Assembly (NCBI GenBank): GCA_038900335.1
Contig: JBBMRB010000003.1
Location: 124,001-188,000 of the forward strand
DNA from: Rs1 sp038900335
GTDB lineage: Bacteria > Pseudomonadota > Gammaproteobacteria > Pseudomonadales > Balneatricaceae
Reading direction: 5' to 3'
DNA: 64,000 nt
This document shows positions 1 through 9,207 of the stretch, one piece after another. The stretch's first letter is position 1. Each line of letters opens with the position of its first letter. Below the pieces are notes generated by a model that saw only the letters and a program-made list of their open reading frames with translations, was not told the DNA's origin and made no database searches. The position numbers and the translations under genes are program-made.

Positions 1-703
1 CCTGCTCTTTTTCATCTTGTGCGACAACCTCAGCCTTAATTTCACAAGAGCGGCGAATAGCATAACACAATGCTTTTTCATCCCTAGCGACTAATGCATC
101 AATGTTGCTCTCAAGCCAATTAAAAAAGAGCGCATCGTAAATCAGTCCATATTTAAACACTTCTGATAAACCTGCAGCAAATTCACGTTTTGGCAATGTT
201 TTAAAGTAGCGGACATCAGCAATAACCAAACGTGGTTGATAGAAAGCCCCTATCATGTTTTTACCCAGCGGATGATTGACGCCAGTCTTGCCACCGACTG
301 AAGAGTCTACTTGTGATAGCAGCGTAGTGGGGATTTGAATAAAATCGACACCGCGCTGATATGAGGCAGCAGCAAAACCTGTCATATCGCCGACAACACC
401 GCCACCTAACGCAATTAAAGTCGTCGTACGATTGTGTGTATTGAGTAGTAATTGATCAAAAATACTATTGACGTACTCTAGCGTTTTATACTGCTCACCA
501 TCAGGAAGTACTGTGCAATGCACATCATAGTCAGCGAGCACATCACAAAGCGCATCAAGGTGTAGTGGTGCTATGGTTTCATTAGTCACTATCATCACTT
601 GTTTAGCGCCAATATATTGCGCTAAATTACATTCCTTTAAAATATCCATGCCAATAAAGATAGGATAAGCTCTGTCGCCAAGCTCGACTGTTAGTGATTC
701 CAC
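1..703 (-). CDS. aroB: 3-dehydroquinate synthase, 3' end cut by the window
   Basis: Second step of the shikimate pathway: converts DAHP to 3-dehydroquinate with NAD and a divalent metal, in the cytoplasm. About 234 N-terminal residues are present; the family is about 360 residues, so the C-terminal third lies outside the window. The reading frame shows the glycine-rich NAD-binding stretch ALGGGVVGDMTGFAA, the substrate-loop segment VDSSVGGKTGVNH, and the downstream GLSEVFKYGLI segment that carries a metal ligand. I chose the GTG start at 703 because GGAG lies six bases upstream and the protein then begins VESLTVELGDRAYPI, as is usual. It follows aroK by about 100 bases on the same strand, the common aroK-aroB order after pilMNOPQ. 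Confidence 0.93.
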   Translation of the reverse strand, partial: MESLTVELGDRAYPIFIGMDILKECNLAQYIGAKQVMIVTNETIAPLHLDALCDVLADYDVHCTVLPDGEQYKTLEYVNSIFDQLLLNTHNRTTTLIALGGGVVGDMTGFAAASYQRGVDFIQIPTTLLSQVDSSVGGKTGVNHPLGKNMIGAFYQPRLVIADVRYFKTLPKREFAAGLSEVFKYGLIYDALFFNWLESNIDALVARDEKALCYAIRRSCEIKAEVVAQDEKEQ

Positions 704-803
704 TGTTTTCTCCGATAGCGATACATTGACTGTGAACGCGAATATTTAATTTCAGGCAAGTAACAACATGCTATGCCTTGCAAGAACCCAGTCACTGTAT
801 ATT

Positions 804-1340
804 TTAAGTAGTTAAATTATTAGTTAGTTGTATTTTTTTCTTACGCAAAATCTTGATAATTTCAGACACCACCATTCTAGGATGTCGTCTATCAGTTTGG
901 ATAGTTAAATCACTGATCTCACGATATAACGGTTCGCGCTGAGCCATTAATTTGGTCAATACGTCTCTAGGTGATTTCGCTTGCAGCAACGGTCTGTTTT
1001 TATCTTTTGACGTTCGCTCTAACTGTTGTTCTACCGTTGTTTTAAGATAGACAACTAAGCCTCTTTGTGAGAGTTTTTCACGATTAGCCTGACTCAATAC
1101 AGCACCGCCACCTGTTGCGACAACCACTGATGACAATTGGGTGTATTCTTCTATGATTTGCTCTTCACGCAATCTAAAGCCAGATTCACCCTCGATATCA
1201 AAAATCCAGGGGATATTTGCACCTGCGCGCTCTTCTATCACTTTATCGATATCAAAAAAAGGAGAGTTTAGTTCTTTGGAGAGAAGCAGACCAATTGTGC
1301 TTTTACCGGCTCCCATAGGGCCTACGAGGAATATATTCAA
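804..1340 (-). CDS. aroK: Shikimate kinase
   Basis: Phosphorylates shikimate at the 3-hydroxyl using ATP, fifth step of aromatic amino acid synthesis. 178 residues, typical for the family. The Walker A motif GPMGAGKST lies at residues 7-15, the shikimate-binding DID segment near residue 31, FRLRE near residue 56, the GGGAV loop near residue 78, and the RPLL lid near residue 117. It sits eight bases after pilQ in the same direction and before aroB, so it is probably cotranscribed with the pilus genes, a linkage usual in gammaproteobacteria. Confidence 0.95.
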   Translation of the reverse strand: MNIFLVGPMGAGKSTIGLLLSKELNSPFFDIDKVIEERAGANIPWIFDIEGESGFRLREEQIIEEYTQLSSVVVATGGGAVLSQANREKLSQRGLVVYLKTTVEQQLERTSKDKNRPLLQAKSPRDVLTKLMAQREPLYREISDLTIQTDRRHPRMVVSEIIKILRKKKIQLTNNLTT

Positions 1341-1348
1341 TCTGTACC

Positions 1349-3478
1349 TTAGTTTAGACTTAAGTTTTCTCTAATCAGTTTTGGTGTAATAAAAATTAAC
1401 AGCTCACTTTTATCGTTCGATTTCCTAGTCTGGCGAAAAAGCCTACCAAGAACCGGTATATCACCTAAAACTGGCGTTTTAGCAACCGAATTAGTTATCT
1501 CATTTCTATAGACACCACCTAGTACAATAGTATCACCATCTTTCACAACAACCGATGTTTTCAATGAATTTTTATTAATACTTACTTCACCATTTGGCAA
1601 AACAGAACCTATCGAATCTTGTGTCAGCTCTAAGAGCATCGCCACGCGATCACCTGGAGTAATTTGAGGCGTCACTTTTAATGATAGAACAACATCCTTA
1701 AATGAAATAGTTGGCGTGCCATCATCGACAACAACATAAGGTAATTCTTGTCCTGATTGAATTTCTGCAGGCTGCCCATTGGTTGTGATTACTTTAGGCT
1801 GTGAGACAATTTCAGTATCGCCTGTGGTACTTAGTGCACTTAGTTCAGCACTGAGCTGAACACCACTGCCACTAATATAACCTAAGCGAATAGCTGATTC
1901 TGCACTGACACCTAAATCGACCGCTAGCGGCGCATCAATTCCACCTGATGCTCCAACTAAATCAATAGCATCATTCGCCCCACCGCCTACCACATAACGG
2001 CCATCGTTATAGCCTAATCCCCAGCGCACACCCAGGTCTTCACTGACATCTTTAGTCGCAACAACCAGTTTAGCCTCGATCATAATTTGCGAAACTGATT
2101 TATCAAATCTGCTTAACGTGTCACGAATAACAGCTAATTGCTTTCTCGTCTCTCTTATCATTAAGACATTGGTCGCATCATCAGCAAGTACAAAACCTCT
2201 TTTGGTGACTAAACTCGCCTCCTCTAAGCGAGCTTTCATCTCTGATGATTTACGATAATTTATCTGGATAAAATCCGTTTCAATAGGCGACAGCTCTTCA
2301 ACTTGTCGCTGCCCTTCTAACTCTATTTTTTCTCGCTCAACTAATTTAGCAACAGGCGCTACAAGCAACACGTTACCTACTACCCTTTTATCTAGCCCTC
2401 TAGTTTTTAACACTAAGTCTAACGCTTGATCCCAAGGAACATTTAATAATCTTAAGGTAATGGAGCCTGATACACTGTCATCGACGACCAAGTTCTTTTG
2501 AGCTACTTCCGCGATAATTTGCAGTACTGAGCGAATATTGACATTTTGAAAGTTTAAATCAATTTTCTCACCTGAATATTGCGGCTGCAAAACACTTGGT
2601 TTCGTTATACTAGTTTGCCCTGCTGTACGGCTTCTTTTTTGTGGCCACACATCAACAATGAGTTCACGACCCACTTGATAGGACTTGAATTTATAAGGCG
2701 CGGCACTTGGTTTGATTAATATGCCCGCATTTTGCCCCTGCGAGAAAGTATCAACAAACATTACCGGCGTATTAAAATCCTGAACATCAAAGCGCTTACT
2801 TAATTGATTGGATAGAATCGCGCCCGATAAATTAACAACTAAGTTATTACCTTCTTCTAAAACCTCAATACCCGCTCTATCATTTGAAAGTTTTATTTTT
2901 ACGCGGCCAATGCCGTTTTCTGCTCTTTCAAAATCAATGCCCTGAACTCGCGTTTTCTTAGCATCGTTACTCGCATTCAGACGAGGCATCTCAGCTTTTA
3001 CAGCGGCAGCGGCTACTGGAGCATTTTGAGTAGATGATGCCCTAGAGTTTTCATCCAAAACAACATATAAATAATTGTCCTGTGCATAGGAGCTATAATT
3101 TGCCACCGCATTTAAATTAGCGACTACTCTTAAGCGGCCTTTTACCTGGACTAGCTCTACCGATCTTAAGGCTTCATTACCAACATCATAACTTGAATGT
3201 GTGGTACCGTTTTCAACGCCCCACATATCTATCAGCACTCTATCAGGGCTTTTCAATACGAATGCGGTTGGCACTGGAGGCGGGCCATCAAATTTGATTT
3301 TTATCTCGACTTTACCCGCTGTCACCTCCCGCACATCAAGATCTAACATAAGTAAATCTTTAGCGAGCGAGTGAGCACTTGCCAAAGCCATAATCAATAT
3401 TAGAGCAATTTTTTTGATCGTCACTAATACATTATTTATTCGACACAATATTAACTTATATTTTAAACACATATGCAT
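1349..3478 (-). CDS. pilQ: Type IV pilus secretin PilQ
   Basis: Outer-membrane secretin through which the type IV pilus passes. 709 residues. A hydrophobic signal segment (IALILIMALASAHSLA) lies at about residues 24-39, preceded by an unusually long leader; a GTG at the VTIKK position is an alternative start, but AAGGA nine bases before the ATG at 3478 supports the longer form. Two AMIN-type peptidoglycan-binding domains (about 45-130 and 185-285) are followed by the secretin N domains (about 315-480) and the secretin core (about 530-700), which ends with the characteristic VPVLGDIPVLGRLFR and ELLIFITPKLI segments. Last of pilMNOPQ; it follows pilP by two bases. Confidence 0.95.
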   Translation of the reverse strand: MHMCLKYKLILCRINNVLVTIKKIALILIMALASAHSLAKDLLMLDLDVREVTAGKVEIKIKFDGPPPVPTAFVLKSPDRVLIDMWGVENGTTHSSYDVGNEALRSVELVQVKGRLRVVANLNAVANYSSYAQDNYLYVVLDENSRASSTQNAPVAAAAVKAEMPRLNASNDAKKTRVQGIDFERAENGIGRVKIKLSNDRAGIEVLEEGNNLVVNLSGAILSNQLSKRFDVQDFNTPVMFVDTFSQGQNAGILIKPSAAPYKFKSYQVGRELIVDVWPQKRSRTAGQTSITKPSVLQPQYSGEKIDLNFQNVNIRSVLQIIAEVAQKNLVVDDSVSGSITLRLLNVPWDQALDLVLKTRGLDKRVVGNVLLVAPVAKLVEREKIELEGQRQVEELSPIETDFIQINYRKSSEMKARLEEASLVTKRGFVLADDATNVLMIRETRKQLAVIRDTLSRFDKSVSQIMIEAKLVVATKDVSEDLGVRWGLGYNDGRYVVGGGANDAIDLVGASGGIDAPLAVDLGVSAESAIRLGYISGSGVQLSAELSALSTTGDTEIVSQPKVITTNGQPAEIQSGQELPYVVVDDGTPTISFKDVVLSLKVTPQITPGDRVAMLLELTQDSIGSVLPNGEVSINKNSLKTSVVVKDGDTIVLGGVYRNEITNSVAKTPVLGDIPVLGRLFRQTRKSNDKSELLIFITPKLIRENLSLN

Positions 3479-3480
3479 CC

Positions 3481-4053
3481 CTACGGGTCCTTAGTCTCAA
3501 TAAGCTCAATACTTCTTGGTCGGGTAACCCAGCCCCCTCTACCATTAGATATCGTCTCAATAATATTTATTCTATTTTCGCTAACACTGACAACTTTGCC
3601 GTGATCTAAACCGAGATATTCACCTTTAGTGATACGATGAATTTCGCCTTTTGTATCGACAATCAATGCCCATTTATTACCTTCTCCTTTAGCGATATTA
3701 CCCACCATATACAAATCATCAATATCAAAGCTCTCTAAGTAATCTTTTAAGCGATCATTATTGGGCGGCGCAGTATTCCCTAAGTCAATACTGCCTTTGT
3801 CATTTACTGTTCCCGAGGGTATATATTGAATGACAGGCAAAAAAGGATTCCTCAGTCGCGACCCTTCATAAACGAACGCCTCATAAGCTCTGAAATCAGG
3901 TATCGGCTTGACTGGTTTTGCCGGTCTATCTTGAATCTGTGATACAAACTTTTTCAAGTCTTCTGTGCCTTCAACCCAAACACAGCCAGACATAGACAAG
4001 ATCAGCAATGCAAGTAAAGCAAACCTTTTAACCACAACGTTATTCATCATCAT
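3481..4053 (-). CDS. pilP: Type IV pilus lipoprotein PilP
   Basis: Inner-membrane lipoprotein that links the PilN/PilO dimer to the periplasmic N domains of PilQ. 190 residues. The N-terminus is a lipoprotein signal with lipobox LSMSGC, the Cys at about residue 24. A proline-rich linker follows, then a compact C-terminal beta domain (about 85-175) with the SFDIDDLYMVG and GEYLGLDHGKV patterns typical of PilP. Three consecutive ATG codons make the exact start uncertain by two residues. The start overlaps the end of pilO by about 14 bases, indicating translational coupling. Confidence 0.93.
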   Translation of the reverse strand: MMMNNVVVKRFALLALLILSMSGCVWVEGTEDLKKFVSQIQDRPAKPVKPIPDFRAYEAFVYEGSRLRNPFLPVIQYIPSGTVNDKGSIDLGNTAPPNNDRLKDYLESFDIDDLYMVGNIAKGEGNKWALIVDTKGEIHRITKGEYLGLDHGKVVSVSENRINIIETISNGRGGWVTRPRSIELIETKDP

Positions 4054-4666
4054 TTCGATACGTCTTAGCAGTAATTGATATATTTAATCTACCTTCGCCA
4101 ATAGGTGCCAAACTAAAATCATGTAGCGTTACAATTCTTTTAATGGCGGCAATACCACTGACGAAATTACCGACTTGGTGATAAGTGCCCGAGGCCGATA
4201 TCAGGATAGGCAGTTCAATATAATATTTTTCTTTGCGCTCGCTTTGCAGCGCAATGCTGTTAATAACTAAGCCTGAGGCTATACCTATATTAGTAATATC
4301 TTCTAACAGCCCAGGCACTTCTTTTTCAGTCGGTAACTGTCGTTTTATCTCTTTGAATTGCTCTTCTACATCTTCCATTTGTTTTCTAAGCGCATCGAGG
4401 TTGGCTACTCGATTAGACACCGATGTAAATTCATCTTTAAGCTGAGATTCGACGCGCGTTTTACTTTGTAAAGCTTGCTCTTTGTCACTGATATAAAAAT
4501 GTAAGCCCGCAAACACGGTCAGCACAAACGTTAAAATATAACAAATAATTTTAACACCGATTGGCCAGCTACCCGCGGCAGAAAAATCTAGGTTATTTGG
4601 ATCAAAACCTTTAAATGAATCTCTAATTTTATCAATCAACTTGGGAGCCTCTAGACAGGGGCACAA
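4040..4666 (-). CDS. pilO: Type IV pilus assembly protein PilO
   Basis: Bitopic inner-membrane protein of the pilus alignment complex; pairs with PilN and contacts PilP. Up to 208 residues: a short cytoplasmic segment, one transmembrane helix (about 32-54, IGVKIICYILTFVLTVFAGLHFYI), a coiled coil (about 60-105), and a ferredoxin-like periplasmic domain. The frame opens at 4666 and overlaps pilN by 35 bases. A TTG at 4639, eight bases after GAGG, would give a 199-residue protein beginning LIDKIRDSFKGFDPNNLDF, closer to the usual N-terminus, and I consider it at least as likely. Confidence 0.92.
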   Translation of the reverse strand: MCPCLEAPKLIDKIRDSFKGFDPNNLDFSAAGSWPIGVKIICYILTFVLTVFAGLHFYISDKEQALQSKTRVESQLKDEFTSVSNRVANLDALRKQMEDVEEQFKEIKRQLPTEKEVPGLLEDITNIGIASGLVINSIALQSERKEKYYIELPILISASGTYHQVGNFVSGIAAIKRIVTLHDFSLAPIGEGRLNISITAKTYRNDDE

Positions 4667-5174
4667 AAAGATTAAAGCTACGATTTGTTTGATTTGCGCC
4701 TACCGTTGTTAAATTTGGCTCACCAAACCACTGAGAGCCATCTAGATTTCTCATCAAAGCTGAAACATCCTGATTTTGGTTGGCTAAACCGTTTACGGTA
4801 AGACGATCACCTTTTCTCACCAGAGACGTATAATACAATTCCTCTGGTAGAATACGCACTAACTCATCAAAATAACGGACTATTAATGGTCTATCACCCT
4901 GTAATGTCTGGATAGTTTTTAAACTGGCCAACCTTCTTTCTTTTAGTTTTTGTAATTCACTAATCTCAGCTATTTTTGTTTTTAATTGGTCAATCTCAGA
5001 TTGCAGATAATTGTTTCTATCTGACTGTCTGCCAACTTGCATATTAAAATATTCACCTAGGGAAAAAATAACTAATGCGGCAAAAACAAGAGCTGCTAAC
5101 AAATTGATAGAAAAAGCTTTCTTTGCCTCTTCATCCCTTTCGTCGCGCCATGAGCGTAAATTAATTTTTACCAT
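4632..5174 (-). CDS. pilN: Type IV pilus assembly protein PilN
   Basis: Inner-membrane partner of PilO whose cytoplasmic N-terminus binds PilM. 180 residues. The N-terminal MVKINLRSWRDER is a version of the family's INLLPWR PilM-binding peptide, with RS in place of LP. A single membrane helix (about 24-41, LLAALVFAALVIFSLGEY) is followed by a coiled coil and a periplasmic alpha/beta domain (about 95-178). It starts six bases after pilM ends and its stop lies inside the pilO frame, as expected for a tight operon. Confidence 0.93.
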   Translation of the reverse strand: MVKINLRSWRDERDEEAKKAFSINLLAALVFAALVIFSLGEYFNMQVGRQSDRNNYLQSEIDQLKTKIAEISELQKLKERRLASLKTIQTLQGDRPLIVRYFDELVRILPEELYYTSLVRKGDRLTVNGLANQNQDVSALMRNLDGSQWFGEPNLTTVGANQTNRSFNLFVPLSRGSQVD

Positions 5175-5180
5175 AATACC

Positions 5181-6239
5181 CTACTGATCAAAAAATCTTA
5201 ATGCTAAACCACACGCCTTAACTAAAATAGGCGCGTCCTTAGCAAGACGTTCTTTATTTATTTTAGGATGGATATCCATATTAACAAATGGGTTCGCCAG
5301 CGCTACTCTTATACCCAACTCTTCAGTTAATACATCCGCTAACCCTTTAATACCAGAGCTGCCACCGCTTATATATATTTTTGATAACTGGTTCGATACA
5401 TTAGAAGAGTAATAAAATTGTAGGGCTCTTGATACTTGCTGTGCAATAGTCTCACGAAACGGTTCTAGCAACATGGTTTCGATTTCCATGCTAATTTCAC
5501 CCAGACGAAAAGATTGCTCTATCTCCTCATTTGACATACCAAATTGCACATGAATTGAATTCGTTAACTCATTACTACCAAAACTTTGTTCTCTGGTATA
5601 AACAATTTCGTTGTTTTGCAGCACATTGAGCGTCATTGTCGACGCACCTATATCAATAGATGCTATTAATTCATCTGCTTTTTTATCTTGATTAATAAAG
5701 AAAAAAGCACGCTCAATGGCAAATGTATCGACATCGACAACATCACATTTCAAACCCGCTGAATTGACAGCCGCCTCGCGCTGCATCACATCATTATTAC
5801 GACACGCTACTAAAAGAATTTTATTAAGCTCAGTTTTTTCAGGGTGCACGCCTTGGTTTTCAAAATCAATAGAGACTTCATCTAATGGATACGGAATAAA
5901 TTGATCTGCTTCTATTTTAATTTGATCTTCTAATTCAGCATCTGAAAAGGCATTAGATAATTCTAAATGTTTAATAATGACAGCGGAGGATGGCACACAA
6001 GTGATAGCAGTGTTTAATTTTGAACCGCATATTTTAACACCTTTTTCAATCGCACTAGAGACAGCGCCCAACTCTTGTATATGGCCATCAACTACAGCAG
6101 CTGTAGGCAGGCCGACCACCGCATATGAGTCGACAGACATACCTCTTTTCTCACGCTTAAGTGCAACTAATTTGACAGATGAAGAGCCTATATCAACCCC
6201 AAGCCAAATTGATGTTTTTTTATTAAATAGACCAAACAA
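5181..6239 (-). CDS. pilM: Type IV pilus assembly protein PilM
   Basis: Cytoplasmic actin-like ATPase-fold protein that docks onto the PilN tail. 352 residues, usual length. The phosphate-1 loop is LGVDIGSSSVKLV near residues 13-25, a second nucleotide-binding turn is SIDIGASTMTLNV near residue 194, and the adenosine-binding segment is IYISGGSSGIKGLADVL near residue 289. First gene of pilMNOPQ and divergent from ponA, the arrangement found in Pseudomonas and many other gammaproteobacteria. Its promoter must lie in the 494-base gap upstream. Confidence 0.96.
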   Translation of the reverse strand: MFGLFNKKTSIWLGVDIGSSSVKLVALKREKRGMSVDSYAVVGLPTAAVVDGHIQELGAVSSAIEKGVKICGSKLNTAITCVPSSAVIIKHLELSNAFSDAELEDQIKIEADQFIPYPLDEVSIDFENQGVHPEKTELNKILLVACRNNDVMQREAAVNSAGLKCDVVDVDTFAIERAFFFINQDKKADELIASIDIGASTMTLNVLQNNEIVYTREQSFGSNELTNSIHVQFGMSNEEIEQSFRLGEISMEIETMLLEPFRETIAQQVSRALQFYYSSNVSNQLSKIYISGGSSGIKGLADVLTEELGIRVALANPFVNMDIHPKINKERLAKDAPILVKACGLALRFFDQ

Positions 6240-6485
6240 CTAATTCAATTCCTTTACTTAAATAAATCGACTGCACAATTAATAGAAGGCAATTAAAACG
6301 ATATTTTTACCTACACCAATACTTAACATAACAAGTACTTAGTAATTTAGACCTTTTTTTAACAAAAGCAAATAGATCATACTATAACCACCAATAACCA
6401 TCTATTTATTATTTAAAAGTTCTACATTATCATGTTTGACATAAGAGCAACATGACACAGCCTTGTTATCGACTATCTCTTATCA

Positions 6486-6514
6486 TTGATACTTATCAAC
6501 TTGACATAAATCAC
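6486..6514. promoter_or_regulatory. Tandem FNR/Anr-like operator sites
   Basis: Positions 6486-6499 read TTGATACTTATCAA, a perfect match to the FNR/Anr consensus TTGAT-N4-ATCAA. One base later, 6501-6514 read TTGACATAAATCAC, eight of ten consensus positions. The pair lies about 220 bases before ponA and 250 before pilM, so the target is unclear. Site assignment is by consensus only; no fnr/anr gene is in the window. Confidence 0.4.
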
Positions 6515-6694
6515 ATAAACACTAAATCTGTAACACTAAACAACTGATATGGCGGGCACTTAAACATCCACAAAAGCACGGCATCTTGCTAGGCAGCAGC
6601 CGAAAATGTTTTGCATTGCGCCCAACTTACTGGCTTTAGTATTATTATCTAAATTTAAGCGCTGGCTATACTGGCACATAATATAAGCTATCTA

Positions 6695-6700
6695 TATAAT
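6695..6700 (+). promoter_or_regulatory. Possible ponA -10 element
   Basis: TATAAT is present 33 bases before the ponA ATG. The hexamer 17 bases upstream, TGGCAC, is a poor -35, so this is a weak call based on the -10 alone. Confidence 0.3.
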
Positions 6701-6733
6701 GGGCGCCTATTTTTCTTAAGATGTAGGGAACAC

Positions 6734-9115
6734 ATGCGCGCAATTAAAATACTATTCCAAATGATTCTATCCTTTGCTGTGCTAGGTATCATTCTTGGAA
6801 CCATTAGCATGTTAACTCTCTATTTTTACTTTTCGCCTAAGCTACCTGATGTCGAAACACTTAGGGAAATACAATTCCAAACACCTTTACAAGTTTTCTC
6901 TAAAGACAATAAATTGATAGCCGAGTTTGGCGAGAAACGCAGAACCCCTATCAGCTACGACCAAATACCAACCAACTTCGTCAGAGCGCTACAAGCCGCT
7001 GAAGACTCACGCTTCTTTGAACACAATGGCGTCGATTTACAAGGTTTAGCAAGAGCCGTCGTCCAACTTATATCTACCGGCAAAAAACAAGGTGGTGGTT
7101 CAACAATCACCATGCAAGTCGCAAAAAACTTCTTCTTGACGAGAGAAAAATCATATTCTCGAAAATTCAGTGAGATTTTATTAGCATTAAAAATCGAAAA
7201 CTCACTTTCCAAAGAAGAAATTTTTGAACTCTACATCAACAAAATTTATTTAGGTCACCGCTCTTACGGCATACAGGCAGCTTCTTTTGTCTATTACGGC
7301 AAAGACATCAATGATATCAGTCTAGCTCAACTTGCAATGATAGCAGGCCTACCTAAAGCACCATCAGCATTTAACCCTATCACCAACCCGCAAAGAGCAA
7401 TAGAGCGCAGAAACTGGATTATTGGCAGAATGCTCGGCTTAGGTTATATCAAACAAGATGCGTACGATAATGCTATAGCCCAACCAATCACCGCGTCTTA
7501 CCACAGTGCTGAAATAGAATTGTACGCACCTTATGTCGCTGAAATGGTTCGCAAAGAGCTCTATGAAAAATACGGCGAAAATCTTTACACCGATGGCTAC
7601 AACGTATACACAACCATTGATAGCTCTATGCAACTTGCAGCGAACAATGCCGTTAAAAACGGGCTGCTCGCCTATGTCAAAAGGCATGGCTACAGAGGCC
7701 CAGAGAAACAAATAGACATCAGTGCACTCTCTGAAAAAGAGCAACTAAAAGCATTACATTCTGAACTTACTCACGCCGATATCGAGCCCGCCCTAGTTTT
7801 ATCACTACAAGAACAAGAGGCTACCGTACTGCGAAAAAATGGCGAGCAGGTAACTCTTCCCTGGAAGGGCATGGTATGGGCTCGTGAATTTAAGCATGTC
7901 AACAGCATCGGCGCGCCCCCTAAAAGTACGGCTGACATTATGAAAATTGGCGATGTCATTCGCATCGCCAAAGAGACAGATCAAAAAGATAAAAGTGAAT
8001 ACTGGGCACTGAGCCAAATCCCTAAAGTGCAAGGCGCCATGGTCGCAATAGCACCTAACAATGGCGCTGTATTATCTCTTGTGGGTGGTTTTAGCTTTAC
8101 TCACAATAAATTTAACCGAGCAACGCAGGCTATTAGACAACCTGGCTCTAATTTAAAACCTTTTATTTATGCAGCCGCTTTAGAGGCGGGCTATACGGCA
8201 GCCACTACTATTAATGACGCTCCCATTGTCCTACAAGGTGCCAGCTTAGAAGCCAATTGGAGACCTGAAAACTCCTCTTTAAAATTCTATGGCCCAACCA
8301 GATTAAGAGTAGGATTGTATAAATCTCGAAACCTTGTCTCTATTAGATTACTGCGTGCTATCGGCATTGATTATGCTTTAGGTTATTTAACTAGATTTGG
8401 TTTTGATCGCTCTCGCATGCCCGAAAACCTGTCACTGTCTCTAGGCGCGATTGAAGCCACTCCTTTAGAGCTAATCAGAGGCTACGCTCCTTTTGCCAAT
8501 GGCGGTTACCGCGTAGATACTTTCTATATTGAAAAAATACTTAACCAAACAGGCGATGTTGTTTTTCAAGAAAAGCCCAGAACAGCACCTGATTCACAAG
8601 CTGTCGATGAAACTGAAACTGAGACTAGCGTAGTAGCACCTAGAATAATAGATGCCCGCGACAGCTATGTGATCTACAGTATTTTACAAGATGTGATTAG
8701 ACGTGGCACAGCAACCAAAGCAAAAGTATTAAAAAGAAGCGATTTTGCCGGAAAAACAGGTACCACAAACGATCAAAGAGACGCTTGGTTCACAGGCTTT
8801 AATAGAGAAGTGATCGCCACTGCGTGGGTCGGATACGATATTCCAGCCCCACTTGGACGAAGAGAGTACGGTGGCACTGCCGCCCTACCTATATGGATTG
8901 ACTTTATTAAAGACACTATTGCCAACCGACCAGAAGCACCATTGCTAAGACCGAAAGGCCTAACGACTGTCACTGTAAATGCCAAAACAGGCATGCGCTC
9001 TAAAAGAATCACAGGTGTCACTGTCAATGAGATAATTAAGTCTGAGGATGCCCAGCGTTTAGCAACTCAAAGCGCTGAGGCTAACGACACAACAACCGAT
9101 GACTTATTCAATTAG
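6734..9115 (+). CDS. ponA: Penicillin-binding protein 1A (transglycosylase/transpeptidase)
   Basis: Bifunctional class A PBP that polymerises and cross-links peptidoglycan in the periplasm. 793 residues. An N-terminal membrane anchor (about 8-32) precedes the GT51 glycosyltransferase domain (about 55-230) with the catalytic EDSRFFEHNGVD motif and the GGSTITMQ segment. An inserted OB-like region lies at about 320-430. The transpeptidase domain (about 435-730) has SNLK as the serine-acylating SxxK, SRN as SxN, and GKTGTT as KTG. The C-terminal 60 residues are low-complexity and acidic. The gene is divergent from pilM and convergent with maeB, the Pseudomonas order pilM-ponA-maeB. Confidence 0.96.
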   Translation: MRAIKILFQMILSFAVLGIILGTISMLTLYFYFSPKLPDVETLREIQFQTPLQVFSKDNKLIAEFGEKRRTPISYDQIPTNFVRALQAAEDSRFFEHNGVDLQGLARAVVQLISTGKKQGGGSTITMQVAKNFFLTREKSYSRKFSEILLALKIENSLSKEEIFELYINKIYLGHRSYGIQAASFVYYGKDINDISLAQLAMIAGLPKAPSAFNPITNPQRAIERRNWIIGRMLGLGYIKQDAYDNAIAQPITASYHSAEIELYAPYVAEMVRKELYEKYGENLYTDGYNVYTTIDSSMQLAANNAVKNGLLAYVKRHGYRGPEKQIDISALSEKEQLKALHSELTHADIEPALVLSLQEQEATVLRKNGEQVTLPWKGMVWAREFKHVNSIGAPPKSTADIMKIGDVIRIAKETDQKDKSEYWALSQIPKVQGAMVAIAPNNGAVLSLVGGFSFTHNKFNRATQAIRQPGSNLKPFIYAAALEAGYTAATTINDAPIVLQGASLEANWRPENSSLKFYGPTRLRVGLYKSRNLVSIRLLRAIGIDYALGYLTRFGFDRSRMPENLSLSLGAIEATPLELIRGYAPFANGGYRVDTFYIEKILNQTGDVVFQEKPRTAPDSQAVDETETETSVVAPRIIDARDSYVIYSILQDVIRRGTATKAKVLKRSDFAGKTGTTNDQRDAWFTGFNREVIATAWVGYDIPAPLGRREYGGTAALPIWIDFIKDTIANRPEAPLLRPKGLTTVTVNAKTGMRSKRITGVTVNEIIKSEDAQRLATQSAEANDTTTDDLFN

Positions 9116-9161
9116 ACTGTCTGTGGCATCACATGACAGGTAGTATTAAACAAGCAGCCAC

Positions 9162-9189
9162 AAAAAAGCCCAGATAACTGGGCTTTTTT
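9162..9189. terminator. Bidirectional terminator ponA/maeB
   Basis: Stem GCCCAG/CTGGGC (9168-9173 with 9178-9183), loop ATAA, flanked by six A on the left and six T on the right. It can end both ponA from the left and maeB from the right. Confidence 0.9.
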
Positions 9190-9207
9190 ACGTACGCTAT
9201 TTACTTA

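Larger units (their letters stand above)
6240..6733. other. Divergent intergenic region pilM/ponA
   Basis: 494 bases without a credible gene, containing the promoters of pilMNOPQ (minus) and ponA (plus). Two neighbouring FNR/Anr-like sites and a possible ponA -10 are listed separately. I could not pick a convincing -35/-10 pair for pilM. Confidence 0.7.
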
